In this document: positions 1 through 37,925 of the stretch, in pieces
How the letters are laid out: the number at the start of each line of letters is the position of its first letter
Position numbering within the stretch: position 1 is the stretch's first letter
NCBI GenBank assembly: GCA_026874595.1
Contig: CM049322.1
Span: 34,625,840-34,689,839 of the forward strand
Direction: 5' to 3'
DNA length: 64,000 nucleotides
Source of the DNA: Sipunculus nudus
Taxonomy: Eukaryota > Annelida > Sipuncula > Golfingiida > Sipunculidae
The notes under the pieces: model-generated
The model's database searches: none
Told to the model about the DNA's origin: nothing
Seen by the model: only the letters and a program-made list of their open reading frames with translations
Made by a program: the position numbers and the translations under genes

Positions 1-63
1 TATATATATATATATTAGTGTGTGTATGTGTATGTATTCTTCATTATATATTGTTATTTGTAG

Positions 64-292
64 TTTCCGCTAAGTTTGTCTGAATATGTCAATCTGACAC
101 CTAAGCACAGACTGGCGCTCTTCAGCTCGGACAAGGAGCGCCCTCTGGCGGTGCCTGCGGCGTTTAACAGCAGTTATGGCGGTCAGCTTGTGGACATTTG
201 GGAGATGGGTCCATACAAGCTGAAGGAGACCTACGAATTTAACGATCTGGGTCTACCTCGGCGGTTCCGGCTTGAATTTTGTGACAATTCAG
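64..292 (+). CDS. unknown secreted protein, exon A (module copy 1)
   Basis: Acceptor tttgtag before 64, donor gtttgt after 292, leaving phase 1. It encodes module copy 1, from FPLSLSEYVNLTPKH to RFRLEFCDNS. It has higher GC than the flanking introns. A TTG at 76 is not a real start, since the frame is open upstream to the acceptor. Confidence 0.75.
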
Positions 293-1016
293 GTTTGTTT
301 ACGTTATAAAACTTTTCTCTAGTTTATTTTTGACTTATTAGTGTATGGGGAGGTGTTGACGCCCTCAGCCCAAACCAGGGTTTTATCATTAACCCCACCT
401 AAGCGTCAGGGCTTTTTTTCTTTAATAGTTTTCTTAATACTTCTGTTACTAAGCTTGAATCGAGAGTAAATTTAGCTGTATTAGTTTCATATTTCTATAT
501 AAATATTACACTTCAGTCAGAAGCATGTACATGCTCTGGACTAATCTTGAGCCGCCGATTCGAATTATTAGGAACAGACCGATTCTTACATTTTAACAGG
601 GGCTGTGGGGGTTCTATGCGGTTATAATGCTAGGTCATTTATCTCAAACATCAACTTGATAAGCATTTGCTTATTTCTGACCCTTCATTTTTTAATGTTA
701 TATATAATGTATTATAATAGTTATACACGTAAACATTTCTTTTCATGCAGACTGTCCATTGCCCACCACAACTGTGACGTCAACCCAGCTTCCGCCGACC
801 ACAACTAGGATACACGTCCCGTCTCAGTGTTAGTGTCTGATTAATCTGTCATGTGTCTCTCACTCCCTCTCTCCCTCTCTGTCTGTCTCTCTTTGTCTGC
901 TTTTTCTTTATCTGCTCTCCCTTTGTCTGTCTCTCCCTCTCTCACTGTTGATTTTGTCTCACATTTTTTTTATTTTGTCTGTCTCCTGTTTCTCTGTACC
1001 TTCCTGTCTGTCTGTA

Positions 1017-1051
<35 letters not shown>

Positions 1052-4000
1052 GCTTGGTTCTTGCCTCACACTTTTTCTGTTTGTCTGTCTGTCTGTCTTT
1101 CTGTCTTTCTCTCCTAGTTATTTTGTTTTTCTTTCTTACACAATCACACGCGAGTACTGAACCATAGAACACATGTACATGTATCTCTGACATAAAGATA
1201 GTTATCTGTAGTCCCTAGTCTGTTAAATTGGAGCCAAAATGCAACATCCTTTCATATATCCCGCTTATTGCATCTCGGAGAATAGGGTCGTTTTTCACAT
1301 AGGTTATACACATTAAAATATAACTATGTATATTTGTGCGTAAGTATAAATATATGCATATATGCAAACATGTGTACATTTATAGAAATACGTACAAACA
1401 TAGATAAAAGTTATATTTAATTATATTATTTAATAGTCTGATGGGATACAATCAAGATAATATTCTTTAATACAATGTTATTTGTAGTTAGTTGCAGAAA
1501 GACCTTAGTGTCTCCAGGTAAAGCGTTACTGGAGCAACAAAGATCCACCCCGAATCAGGAAGGGCTGATTAAAGCGCTTGGTGGACATTTCTGTAACGGG
1601 AGCGTCTTCTACGTCCAAGTATGGGAACCAGTCGATGACGTCACGCGCACGTACAGACTGGTGTGGAACAAGCGCGTGGTAGCGCCCTCTACTGACGGGA
1701 GTTGGACGGTGGTATTTAATATTTATAAACTTCAAGCTCCTTTAATTAATGAATTACTAAATATACCAACAATAAACCCTAGTTTGTTTTTAGTAAGTTT
1801 TTTTAGTCCTGAGGTTTAAGTATATTCCAATAATTAAAGATATACACCCTCCCTTTTTGGCCCTTGGCCTGGGCTATACGTACTGCAGGACATATATAGC
1901 CTTCACTAGGCAGTTATTTAAAACGCCATATTTTCATTCATTAATATCAATATCAGACCAGACTCTTCCCTTTGCGTTAGAACAGCGGCAAACAAAATTA
2001 TTGCCGTTACAGATTTCTTATCGGAAAGGAATTTCTCACAACTGTACCAATTGCCTGTTACTTTCTTGCATATGAATGTTAATTTACAAACATGGAAAGT
2101 ATTTAATGAACGGGATCAACATGCAAAAAATGAAAAATATATGTACTCATTTTTCCGGCGTTCAGCATTAAAATTAACAGTGACTACATTATAGCTGTCA
2201 TTTACAGAAAATGTTTAGTTGAATCAAATGCACAAGCTTCGAATTCCTTTCAAGTTTAATTTGGTTCACAAGGAAAGGTGCAGAATAATTATCGTTGCAA
2301 TTATATAATTTTCCACATGTATTGACATCTTCAATATCATTTTCGATTTTTGTTTTTCATTTTTATTTAAATCCCGATTGCCTATATTACAGATTCCATT
2401 GCTGTTCACTGAGCAATTTACAATGTCGAAGTTTTATAGGACTGCACTATATGTGCCACAAGAGGGCGCTGCTGTTCCGGTTCCGGTATCATTTCGTCCA
2501 ATGGCGACCACCATGGTCCAGGCTAGGTTAAATGGAGGTTACGCCAAATGTCAAAAGGCAGAATTTGAAGACATGGGATTCCCTAATGAATTCTCTCTCC
2601 ATTTCTGCCTGGACATAGGTAGGCCTGCAATACAACAAACTCAGCAGACTTTCTCACTTCTTCTCTCGTAAATTGCATATTTTATTCGTTTTCTTGAATA
2701 TTAAGAGAACAGTATAACAGATAAAATAGAATACCTGTTACAGACGTATTGGATATATAAAGTCTTGTTAAAAATTAAGTAACCATATTTGGACAATGTG
2801 GTTACTTAGATTGATATGTTAAACAATCTTAAATAGGACCTCGTCTTGTCAATCTTCGTTGTCTTGTTCTTTGCAATTAAAATAAAGAGGGGGATTTCTA
2901 TACTGACTATTCTTCGGACATCTCTATTACATGTACGAAACTAAAATGAAGATAAGGTGAGGTCATTAATGGAATTATCAACATCATATTTGATATCCAT
3001 AAACGCTGAAACATAGGTTATATCATCGAAATAACGTTTAACGATATACAGTGTAACCTCCAAATTACGACCACCAATGGGGCCTCGAAAAAGTGGTCAT
3101 ATTCTTCTAAGCGAGGCTGATATAAAGAGAAAAAAAGAATCGGGACCGTAAAATAACGGTCGTTATTTTGAGGCGGTCGCCAGACTGAGGTGGTCGCAAG
3201 GTGAGGTTTCACTATATCTTATTTGTCATTTGCAGTTGATGTTGAGCATTTGGGATAAAGTACCATCATAAATATAACACAAGTTTTTTGTATGCTGCAG
3301 CATGTGAGACATTAAAATACAACACAGTCTCTCCAAGACCACAGAGGGCGCCACCCATGTGCCCAAACTTGACAGAAGGAGTTTCAAAATTCGCAGAACA
3401 TACTACAAAGAAACCCATTATATTGGTAAGGATAAAATTTGGTTTGCCCTAATATCTTGAATTATATACTGACCCGTCAACATGAAGCAGGGACAGGTCT
3501 GCTTATGAGAAACACAACAGCGATCTGATTGGTTAAAGAATGTTGGGATAATCACATAACTTCTTGTCCTCTCAAAAACCATCGCCAAATTAATGTTGTT
3601 CATATACATTGCCAGGAGTGTTCCCTGTAGGCATTTGTGGACACTTTTCTTCCGATTTATTTTGAAGGCAAAATTTTGAATGTTACTTTATTATATTCCC
3701 GCCAGATTAGATAGCTCTTCTGCTAGTTGATTGCTTCATTTGTCAGTGAGCTACTTTGCTTGGAAAGTTATGAACGTATTTTGATGCTACTTTGTGGAAG
3801 GCTAAGGAAATATCAAATGGAATGAATTGTTTCTTTGAATTTGTACCATACGTTTCTACATTAAAGGAATCTTGTCCGCTGTGAAAAGGGTCAATTTCTG
3901 TATCATGGCCGGTGGCCATTGCCATTTATTTGTGTTAGGGCCGTCTTTGTTCTGGAGCTGACCAAGAGATACTACTGTTTAAAACACAAGAAAGTTTGAT

Positions 4001-4738
4001 TAGGACCTGGCGCAGGATTTAAACGTGCGTGTAGGCTCCGACTGCATTTCTAGTTAAAATATGTTTTTTTTTTCATCAGCTAATGATCAGGCACAATAGG
4101 AAGCAGTCATCGGTCTTTCTTCCGTCTTACTTTAAAAAAATACTTGCATTGTTGCATTTAGAATCACACTTTTTCCGAATACATAGTTCCCATTGTAGAC
4201 CCACTTATTTCTATCTAGATATACAAATGATGAACTCATATTGCGTTTGAACCTAAAATCACACATTTATCATTAGATATAAACTTAATCGTTTTTATGT
4301 ATATATATATGTTTTGCCCCTTTTTTCAGAATACAGTTCCGAATGAAATTGAAGAAACGCCAGCTGAAAATCCATCTATTGTCAGAGGTAAACAAATTGC
4401 CCAGAACGCATATGTTTCTATGAACTGTACAATTTTACTTTAAATCGTTGGTGTAATAATTTCAAATAATAAAAAAAAATAGTTCTATAGAATAATACAG
4501 TGACTGAATTAAATCAAAGTTTGTTCATATTTAAAATTATTTTTCCTATGTATTGAAATATAATATTTATACTTCAGTCTAAATACTTAATGTATATGAA
4601 ATATTAATATGTTAATATTTTAAAATTTATCCTTTTTTAGCCGGTCAGTCGAAGAGTGGTTCTAGAAGTCTCGGAAACATGTCATACATGGGTCTCGTTG
4701 GTGCTGCATTGTTTGTATCACGTTGGTTACAAACATGA
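64..4738 (+). CDS. secreted/GPI-anchored protein of unknown family, two repeated domains (5' partial, 7 exons)
   Basis: Seven exons (64-292, 751-828, 1488-1711, 2393-2618, 3301-3425, 4330-4387, 4641-4738) join in one frame to 345 visible residues plus stop; the start lies left of the window. Visible residues 1-76 and 178-253 are diverged copies of one module: both end in F(N/E)D(L/M)G(L/F)PxxFxLxFC. Between them lie a Thr/Pro-rich, mucin-like linker (77-102) and a different segment (103-177) with CNGSVFYVQVWEP. The C-terminus is a short acidic stretch, then Gly/Ser, then a hydrophobic tail ending RWLQT, which looks like a GPI-attachment signal; a short TM tail is the alternative. Several NxS/T sites and Cys residues fit an extracellular protein. 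I do not recognise the family. Exon phases agree at every junction, which is the main support for the model. Confidence 0.72.
751..828 (+). CDS. unknown secreted protein, exon B (Thr/Pro linker)
   Basis: A 78-bp symmetric phase 1-1 exon: acceptor ttttcatgcag, donor gttagt. It encodes DCPLPTTTVTSTQLPPTTTR and six more residues, a likely O-glycosylated stalk. Because exons A and C are compatible without it, it could be skipped in some transcripts. Confidence 0.6.
853..1130. repeat. (TCTG)n/(CTCT)n pyrimidine-rich microsatellite
   Basis: Blocks of tctgtctgtctg and ctctccctct, in the intron between exons B and C of the + strand gene. Confidence 0.9.
1488..1711 (+). CDS. unknown secreted protein, exon C
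   Basis: Acceptor ttatttgtag before 1488 (phase 1), donor gtattt after 1711 (phase 0); a donor at 1709 is equally in phase. It encodes SCRKTLVSPGKALLEQ through KRVVAPSTDGSW, with two Cys and one NGS site. It is not similar to the flanking repeated module. Confidence 0.68.
2393..2618 (+). CDS. unknown secreted protein, exon D (module copy 2)
   Basis: Acceptor tatattacag, donor gtaggc; phase 0 in, phase 1 out. It encodes IPLLFTEQFTMSKFYRTALY through FEDMGFPNEFSLHFCLDI. Aligned with exon A it keeps the spacing of F, G, P, F, L, F and C at its C-terminal end. Confidence 0.75.
3042..3216. mobile_element. ~175-bp MITE in intron of the + strand gene
   Basis: Inverted ends: atacagtgtaacctccaaat...cgaccacc and ggtggtcgcaaggtgaggtt...actatat. 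The 'gaaacctcaccttgcgaccacc' type end is a common small transposon end in marine invertebrates (recalled). A TA-type target is likely. Confidence 0.65.
3301..3425 (+). CDS. unknown secreted protein, exon E
   Basis: Acceptor tgtatgctgcag, donor gtaagg; phase 1 in, phase 0 out. It encodes ACETLKYNTVSPRPQRAPPM, then CPNLTEGVSKFAEHTTKK and a short hydrophobic end. The two Cys residues echo the Cys that starts exon B. Confidence 0.65.
4330..4387 (+). CDS. unknown secreted protein, exon F (acidic linker)
   Basis: Acceptor ccttttttcag, donor gtaaac. It encodes NTVPNEIEETPAENPSIVR, a short acidic stretch of 19 residues. Phase 0 in, phase 1 out. Confidence 0.6.
4641..4738 (+). CDS. unknown secreted protein, terminal exon G (hydrophobic tail)
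   Basis: Acceptor tccttttttag; the frame ends at TGA 4736-4738. It encodes a Gly/Ser-rich segment followed by a moderately hydrophobic tail (YMGLVGAALFVSRWLQT). Small residues before a hydrophobic C-terminal tail suggest GPI anchoring. Confidence 0.65.
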
Positions 4739-6184
4739 AATTATAACAGGCGGGTGAAAAATCATGTACAGTCAGGTCACATTGATGACCACGACGTCGA
4801 CATTTAGCAAAAAGACTAAATTGGATACTTCGAAAAAATATATATTTTTTTTAATTTTGTAATTGCAATTGTAATATATAACAATCTTTTTTTTATCTTT
4901 GTTGATCATTCTCTTGTCTATTATACTATTTTACGTTGTCCTTGTTCGTAAATCTCAATAATTATGTCCAAATCATCGCTGTCATAAAAAAATGCTTTTC
5001 TGTTATTCATATCTAGTATATTAGATTACAAATATAACAACCATTGCAACATTTTCGAATTGCAAGCCTCCGCCGCCATATGTGTGTGTGGGAGGAAGGG
5101 GTGGGAGGGGGGGGGGGGTCCCTAGTGTGGAATGTTCCCAAGCCCGTGTTTGCATTCCCTTATTAGGTCCAGGTTCATTCGTGCATAAGTGACTTGAATT
5201 TGTTAATATTAGTTGATGAGATTCCTTAATCCGGAACATGTGCCTGCTCTGTGATCCCTGGTCATATAAACAAATAGGACCACGTGATAAGCAGACATTG
5301 TTGCTTATCAACCAGGGTCCCAGTGCGTTCTCATATATTCACGACGACTTCTAATACGTCACTCAGTACGTATTTAATATATTAATGTCTGCCAGCGTTT
5401 ATAAGTATCCGTTCGCCAATGTTTACTCCGTATAAATTGTATAAGCAAAAAAATATGACCCCATTAATATATATATAATCTGTGGGGTGAAGTGTTGTAT
5501 AGACTGTCAAAGTATGGTTCAAGTGGATAGCTGTGTTATGTATTTTATATTTGCGGCATATTTACCCAATCATGTATTTTTTTACAGATTGTTAAACGCT
5601 TGCTCAATAAAGAGTTTTTATATAATGTTGGATTTTTTTTAGTGTGGATGTAGCATATTTAATTACATAAACAGACCATCCCATGGGGTTCTTCATTTTA
5701 ACTGCTCCATATATATGTTTATATCAAAACATAACTAATAATATTTCTGATATATATTTGAGCATATATAAGACTTTCCAGGTAAAAATGATTTTGACTT
5801 TACAGGTTGCGTGGGAATTGGACATAATTGGCTATCAAACCAGTGACTCTGGACAGGACACGGTGGCCCTTAAAGACACGCGTAAATAAATGACTCGGAT
5901 AAAACAAACACATACACCTAAACATTAGATCTGCACTGTACATCATATATTCTGTATTTTCTCCCAATCAACAGCAAAATTGAAAGATATGTGTCGATCA
6001 AAACTCGGATAGTTTACATACTTACTTACGGACCTTAATTTGTCGAAATGCGCAGGTCAGATTTTATTTAATTTTGAGACAACAAAAATAGTGTTATGAT
6101 AGGCATAACTTGATTAAGAAAAAAGGTACAGTAATATGTGATAGTTATATGTAAAGATTAGATGTCTGTTGATTGGTGATGACG
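4739..6184. other. convergent 3' intergenic region
   Basis: This holds the 3' UTR of the + strand gene, with a polyadenylation signal AATAAA at 5606-5611 (0.87 kb after the stop), and the 3' UTR of the - strand peptidase gene, with an AATAAA on the minus strand near 6063-6068, about 120 bp after its stop. A G-run sits at 5101-5118. No further gene is seen. Confidence 0.5.
5606..5611 (+). promoter_or_regulatory. polyadenylation signal of the + strand gene
   Basis: AATAAA in the context gctcaataaagag, followed by a T-rich stretch. It is the most convincing signal between the stop at 4738 and the converging gene. Confidence 0.5.
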
Positions 6185-31979
<25,795 letters not shown>

Positions 31980-32199
31980 TTTGCCATAGACTAGTGCCAG
32001 CTCATATATATGCTGTATGGAAACTCCTTTTTCTTTTTTTCCAGTTATGGATTCGCTCAAGAAATATATGTATAAATCCCCTTGATATGGAAAAGTATGT
32101 GGATCTACTCCCCTGAAAGCACTGTATCGGCACTCTCAAGTGCAGCGACACATACGTGTGGTCCGCAGTCGACCATGATACCACGAGCGTGGCATTTGG

Positions 32200-34435
32200 A
32201 CTGAGACTTTGTACGGATTAATATACCGACCTTAGATAACATATATAGACCATGTCGATCAATATAAAAGCGTTTATCTAACTGTCAGCTCCAGGGTTGG
32301 ATATTATCATAATGATGAGTGGAACTTAATAACTGCTGTAACTGTATTAGGTTAATTATGTTATTACGTCATATGCCTTGAAGGATAAGCCTATGATAAG
32401 GTATTAGAGTACGTGAGGGTGAGTGTGTGTGTGTGTCTGTAGGTCTGATTTCCCGTGTATCTGCCTTAAATCCAGAAAATACTTAATAATATGGGGCTAA
32501 AACTTACTAATAAATATAAATATATAAATAATTACATAAATGTTTGTGAACAAACAACAATATGGAATCAGTTATGAAAGTGCAGAAAGGGCACATATTT
32601 ATATAGCGGCCAATGGCGTGGGCAATGTCTGACCACGTCAAATTTAATGAGCGTTTTCAGTAGGTGGACTAATCCCATTCCATGAACCACTGACATACTC
32701 CTTAAAGGGGCCTATTCCGATATCTCAGGTTAATTAACTAAAAATAATCCCTGGAACATTTTCCCATGGGACATAGGCTGTGTGTTTTGTTCACATCCAC
32801 GTGTTTATAACGTGTATAATCAACCCACGTTTAGCGAGGAAATCTGGCGCCAAGTCTGAAGAATACGTTATGCAAAGGACTTTTTGCAACTAATTTCAAC
32901 GTCCTTTCAACAATGTTTCAGCTTCCGTACATATATACAACCACCTTAGGATACGAGTTTTTCTGATTGTCAACATTGGCGCATATACCGTGTTTACAAA
33001 CATGAAATGAAATAAATTCTACAGAAAAGGTAGGTGGATAGTTGGCTGTAAGATGTCCGTCATCTACCGAACTTTTTAACCTTTTGGCCGAATTTCTCAG
33101 GATCTGCAAGTGACGTTAAAGCCGGCGCATGCCTGTGCACATATAGAATTTGTTTGCAGGTTACCAGATTTGTCCGTCCATTTTTGTCACTCCTGTTTTA
33201 GCCTCCATGATTCTGAAGAAAAAAAAATGCAGGAAATCTTTAACATTGTCAAGAAATTTGATGCCGATTTTTTTTTTCAATTAAAAAACTTCGCATCTGC
33301 CGATCCAAACGAATCCTGTATGGGCGGAAGGCCAGCTTTAAGTAATATATAACACAAGATACTATTTTCACCTCCTTCACATTTAATTATTTAGATTTAG
33401 TTTTTGTTTCATTATTTAAGGACAATGTGAAATTTCATTCTTCCTGTCTGCAATGCTTTCTTTAATCTAGTATTTTCATTCATTTTAAGGGAGACACCAA
33501 GGTCAAAGGTTTTCTAGTCACGTGACTTTACAAAATGGTCGTAAAAATGACACACTGATCATGTGACTCGGTGAGATGTAGCTTGGTTCAGAAAAGGAAA
33601 ACCTTCCGAGGCCCAGTAAAGCGACAGTGTGTCTTTCTTGTTAAAAAAAATGAAATTTTAAATTTGTTATTGACTTAAAATTCAAAATATCTGTTTTATA
33701 AAGGTAGATAGGATCGTGGCAGAGGAAAAACACAATAATTGGTTTTTGATATTTTTTCATTCACCTTAATATTAGTACATAAAAATGTCTTAATGTAACC
33801 GGCTTCTTGAAATAGTGTACCTTTAAAAAAATATAATTTTTTCAAAATGTTAAAATATCATAGGAAAATTAATGAAAAGTTCACAAATATGTGTATAGCA
33901 TCAGAAAGAACACTGTCCACTACAGGTTTTAAATAATTGGGTCTATTATGAATTAAGAACAGCTTTTCCATTGATTTTATGGTACCTTTAAAGTGGGGGG
34001 TTTGCCAATCCAACTGTTAACTGCCTGGAAATTGTTTTCAATAATATCTCTTGTCAAGCTGCGTTTATGGGTATGCTATATGCGGAGTGCGGCAGGAGAA
34101 TATGGTTTGCGGAATGCGATATAAAATCCCATTTGGCATTTACTTGGCGGGCGTTAAACCTGATGATGGTGTATCCCGCTAGGTAGCGCTGCATCTGTAG
34201 TTCATGCATATGCATGGTAACCAGAGCCCATGGGCGCTAGCTATTCTATATATTAAGCTATATTGCAGAAACATTTTAATCAGATTATGAAAGTTTATTT
34301 ATATATTTTTTATCTGGTTATGTGAATTAAGACCATCATAGCTTGTGATAAAACCGATGTCATTGTTCCTGAAAAAAAAACAGGGAAACGTTTAAATGAG
34401 GCCAGCAACTTAACCCATGCTAAAACCAATGTTTG
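32200..34435. other. region upstream of the DPP4-like gene
   Basis: Presumably holds the peptidase promoter and any 5' non-coding exon, but neither was identified. It contains the TTTAAAGGGG-type element at 32.7 kb and otherwise unrecognised A/T-rich sequence. No credible coding exon was seen. Confidence 0.4.
32702..33100. mobile_element. TTTAAAGGGG-type element, copy 2 (right end unresolved)
   Basis: Starts ttaaaggggcctattcc and follows copy 3 in order: cacgtgtttataa, a stretch with atatatacaaccaccttagg, then gtgtttacaaacatg. The right terminus is not clear, so the end coordinate is approximate. Confidence 0.5.
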
Positions 34436-34439
34436 CCTT

Positions 34440-35100
34440 ATCATCCAACGTTCTGTTTAATCATTGCAGCAAGTCTATTATCTGCCAGTCAGCTCATAAT
34501 TCAAAAGAAGAGAAATAAAGGGAAGTGGAATAGTGTATTGGAGAAAGTTGACCTGCTGACATTTATCTTTCGCATTTTAGTAAACTGACAACATCAAAGA
34601 ATATCTAACGCTTAAGGAATGAAATATATTGACAAGATCAGCCCCGGTTATGGTATGATTAATAGTTTCTTTTTAAATTAGACAAAATACATTTTTCAAA
34701 AGTTAACTATTGCCCTTAAGTTTGATCATGAATGAATGATATTAAAATGAATGATATATATTTTTTTTAATTTGATCACGTCCCAGGGGAATTAAAGACT
34801 AAAATTAATTGAAAGACCGTGTAACATCATATGACGGATATGTCATAACGTATTAAGTTTCAGTTATTCCTCAAGAAAAAGGACTCGTCATGTCTGGAGA
34901 TTAAAGGCAAAATATGCTGGGCTTTGTACTTTTTTATGTGATACGGAGAATATTTGATTAACCCGAATGTTACTTTCATTGACAGAGTGACAGAGGAGCG
35001 GGGAGACGGACCATGCTATCATCTTAGTTTATACATCTTGCAAATGGTTCAGTTTCGAGATTCTTTGGTACGAGGTTAAGTCCTCCTTTATGTAAACACA
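34440..35100 (+). repeat. long dispersed duplication, copy 1
   Basis: Collinear with 48920-49610 over about 650 bp: tattatctgccagtcagctc, gacaacatcaaagaatat, 'cagagtgacagaggagcggg', 'tggttcagtttcgagattc'. Non-coding and diverged. Confidence 0.65.
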
Positions 35101-35241
35101 TCTTTTAAATATAGTAAAACATCGTAATAACGACCAAAACTAAACCTTGAAAGTGAACAAGCGTTCGATATTTGAGGTATACATTTATATAATTTATTGT
35201 ATATAACATATGTTTTAATATGTATGTATATATATATAATT

Positions 35242-35245
<4 letters not shown>

Positions 35246-35315
<70 letters not shown>
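35246..35315. repeat. (TA)n microsatellite
   Basis: About 34 uninterrupted TA units. It is followed by a short inverted pair around 'cgcctttcagatagaaaggc'. Confidence 0.95.
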
Positions 35316-35317
<2 letters not shown>

Positions 35318-35892
35318 TAGGTAGAGAGAAAGAGTGACGCCTTTCAGATAGAAAGGCTTCTTCGTCAGGTGGTGAGTGGGAACGGGTGAAGAAGCCTGTG
35401 CGCTTCTAAAGCTCGCGTGTTAATAAAAAAGTTAGTCTATCTAAAAGGCCTCACTCTTTCTCCTTACCAATACTTCTACTACAGACTAATACAGCTATAC
35501 CAAAATATAAGCTATATACTAAAAAAGTTGCAATATGTATATGAGGATTCCTACTTCCTCTTCTACTGTACTCTTAAAGGATCAGTTTTTTTTTTTTTTA
35601 GTCCTGTAAACACAGAGTTATGGTAGGGCGGGCAGACACTATCAACCTGATCCACACTGGTCGGCTTCGAATGCTCCAGGTATAAAAACCCTGCGTGGGC
35701 AGGGATTATCAGCCGCACCTGCCTTCCCTGGTGCTTATGTCTTAATCTTTTTTATTTTTATTTTTTTGTACGCTGCACTCTGGCTGTTGGTTTATGGATT
35801 GTCCTTCCATGCTGCCGCTTTATTTCCGCGGAGCCACAATGCGCAGAATCGGATTCACAAGAGTGCGACTCTGCTAGTTAGGATTTGCGGTC

Positions 35893-36376
35893 TTTAAAGG
35901 GGCCTACTCACCTTTCTGGCCTTTCCAAACTAAAGGTAATCCCTTTGAACTTTCATAAATAACTAGGCCAGAAAAATGTGGATATCACTGCACACAGGCT
36001 GCTTGTTTTATTTATATCAACGTGTTTGTAATATGTTGGGACCTGCCCAAATAATCAAAATAAATTCAACAAGGGCATCTGGCAGATAGTCAGACAAGCT
36101 AGAGCCTTGCAAATGTGGCAAATGTTTATTTGCAACAAGTCACCTTTCTGCCTCTGTATATATACAACCTACTACCTTAGGTTACATGTTTCCCGCGTTT
36201 ATCAATATTGCTGTGTTTACAAACATGTTGTTGATAAACAAGTTCAACCATCTGTCAGGAAGGCCTTGTAAGAACTTTTCACAAACAAAATTACCCTTAG
36301 ACTATTAATACATACAGACAGGAAGCCAGAAATCACATAAATTTAAAAAAAAAGAAGGTGAATGGGCAACTTTAAA
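35893..36376. mobile_element. TTTAAAGGGG-type TIR element, copy 3
   Basis: Left end tttaaaggggcctactcacc, right end ggtgaatgggcaactttaaa, a diverged inverted repeat. The interior shares 'atatatacaac...accttagg' and 'gtgtttacaaacatg' with the copy at 32.7 kb. Confidence 0.62.
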
Positions 36377-36444
36377 TATGCAGCCCACAATATTCCGGGG
36401 TTTCTAAATACACGTATAGCGTTCGTATGAAGGTGGTGAAGAGG

Positions 36445-36785
36445 GTGATGTAGTCCGTTCAAGCACGTTGAATAAAAATTGTTTGAAAGTAAATTGCATA
36501 AACATTGGCATTTTTATGGTAAGGACTTCCCGGAATAAGTAATATTTTGTGATTATGCGCATGTGGCCGACAATGCACCGGGCTGTCTACATACACAGAT
36601 TGCGTAGGTATAAATGTCGTAAAAGAGAGAGGACTCTGAGGGGTCAATGTTGTCCGTTCAAGTACGTTTGATATGAAATGTTTCAAAGCAAATTACATAA
36701 ACATGGAGTTTTTTTGTAGTAAAGACTTTACGGAATAAGTAATATTTTGTAAGCATGCGCATGTAAAATGTAAACAGAAGGAGTT
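36445..36785 (+). repeat. tandem duplication of ~200 bp
   Basis: Unit 1 from gtccgttcaagcacgttgaa and unit 2 from gtccgttcaagtacgtttga, both continuing through 'aattacataaacatgg'-like words and 'ggaataagtaatattttgt' to 'atgcgcatgt'. Confidence 0.75.
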
Positions 36786-37629
36786 TCCTTGAAATGTAAC
36801 AATCTTTGCCAATACTGAAATGGGTTGCACATGGCCCGGTAGTAAGTCTGAATCTATTTGGGTCATTGTGTTTGCTTATCCGAAGGCTATTCCTGACACG
36901 AAGTTAGTGGGCACTTGTCGTCTGTCACAGAAAAGTAATGTCATTGCGCATGTCATACCGGACTTATTGAATTCTTGAAAAGGTTCTTGAAAAAAAAAAT
37001 TGGCGTACAATATCAGAGCGCCACCGTGTGTCTGTGTAAGAAACTACTTTCCGCGACAATACCAACCTTCGCACATGGGCACGATTCATTAAGGCAATGA
37101 TTCTTCATCCGTCAAGTTACTTCAGCGGACTTTGACCTAGACCTAAAAACATGGCGGGCGACATGGACCCGGACGTCACCCCAGAACCACGCCTATTAAA
37201 CAAATACGTGCTTAAACCGTGTGGCAAATGGTATCGTTTGTATACATTTACACACAACATCATCGATATCGCACCGCAATGTAGTTCCCCGACTTTTACG
37301 AAATTTAATTAAAAAAAATAACTATAATATTCTTTGTAATCGTAACATTTGAAATTAATGTTGTCAATGCATGTTTTACATTTGCTCGTGACTTAATTAT
37401 TATGATATACAAACCTCAGGCGCAATGGCTCGATTTTGGGGTAAAAGCGTGCTGTGCGAATGAATTTGTACAGGTCACGTGGTCCTATTTGTTTACATGA
37501 CCTGGGGTCACCAAGCCCTAGTAAATGGTCTGGCTTTATCTGGTTGGCTCTAGCCATCATGTGCTGGAGCATCAAAAACACCCCATTGTTTGATTTTTAA
37601 GTATGTTAAGCATTATTTCGAATAAAATT

Positions 37630-37925
37630 GACAGTATTGGTCATTTTTTTAAAAACCTATGGCCAATCAAAGAGATATTGTCCAAATGCTTGTTTGGGAC
37701 TGCTTGGTGGGGTATTTTGGGCTTCACTGCATTCGGGCCAGGATGGTTAAAAAATGAGATACACAAGCTCCCTTTTTCTTGGTCTTGTTTGACTGAAGAA
37801 ACAACAAATTCTCAGGTAAAAAAAAAGTTTAATATCAGAATTTATTTTGAAAATTATTTAAAAGAGGCCCAAACCTCAGGTGTTTTATAGATGTTATATA
37901 GGGAAAATAAATACAGCCACGTGTC
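37630..37925 (+). repeat. dispersed ~300-bp repeat, copy 2
   Basis: Collinear with 8815-9125: 'cctatggccaatcaaag', 'gggcttcactgcattcgg', 'aatatcagaatttatttt', 'tagatgttatatag'. Confidence 0.6.
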
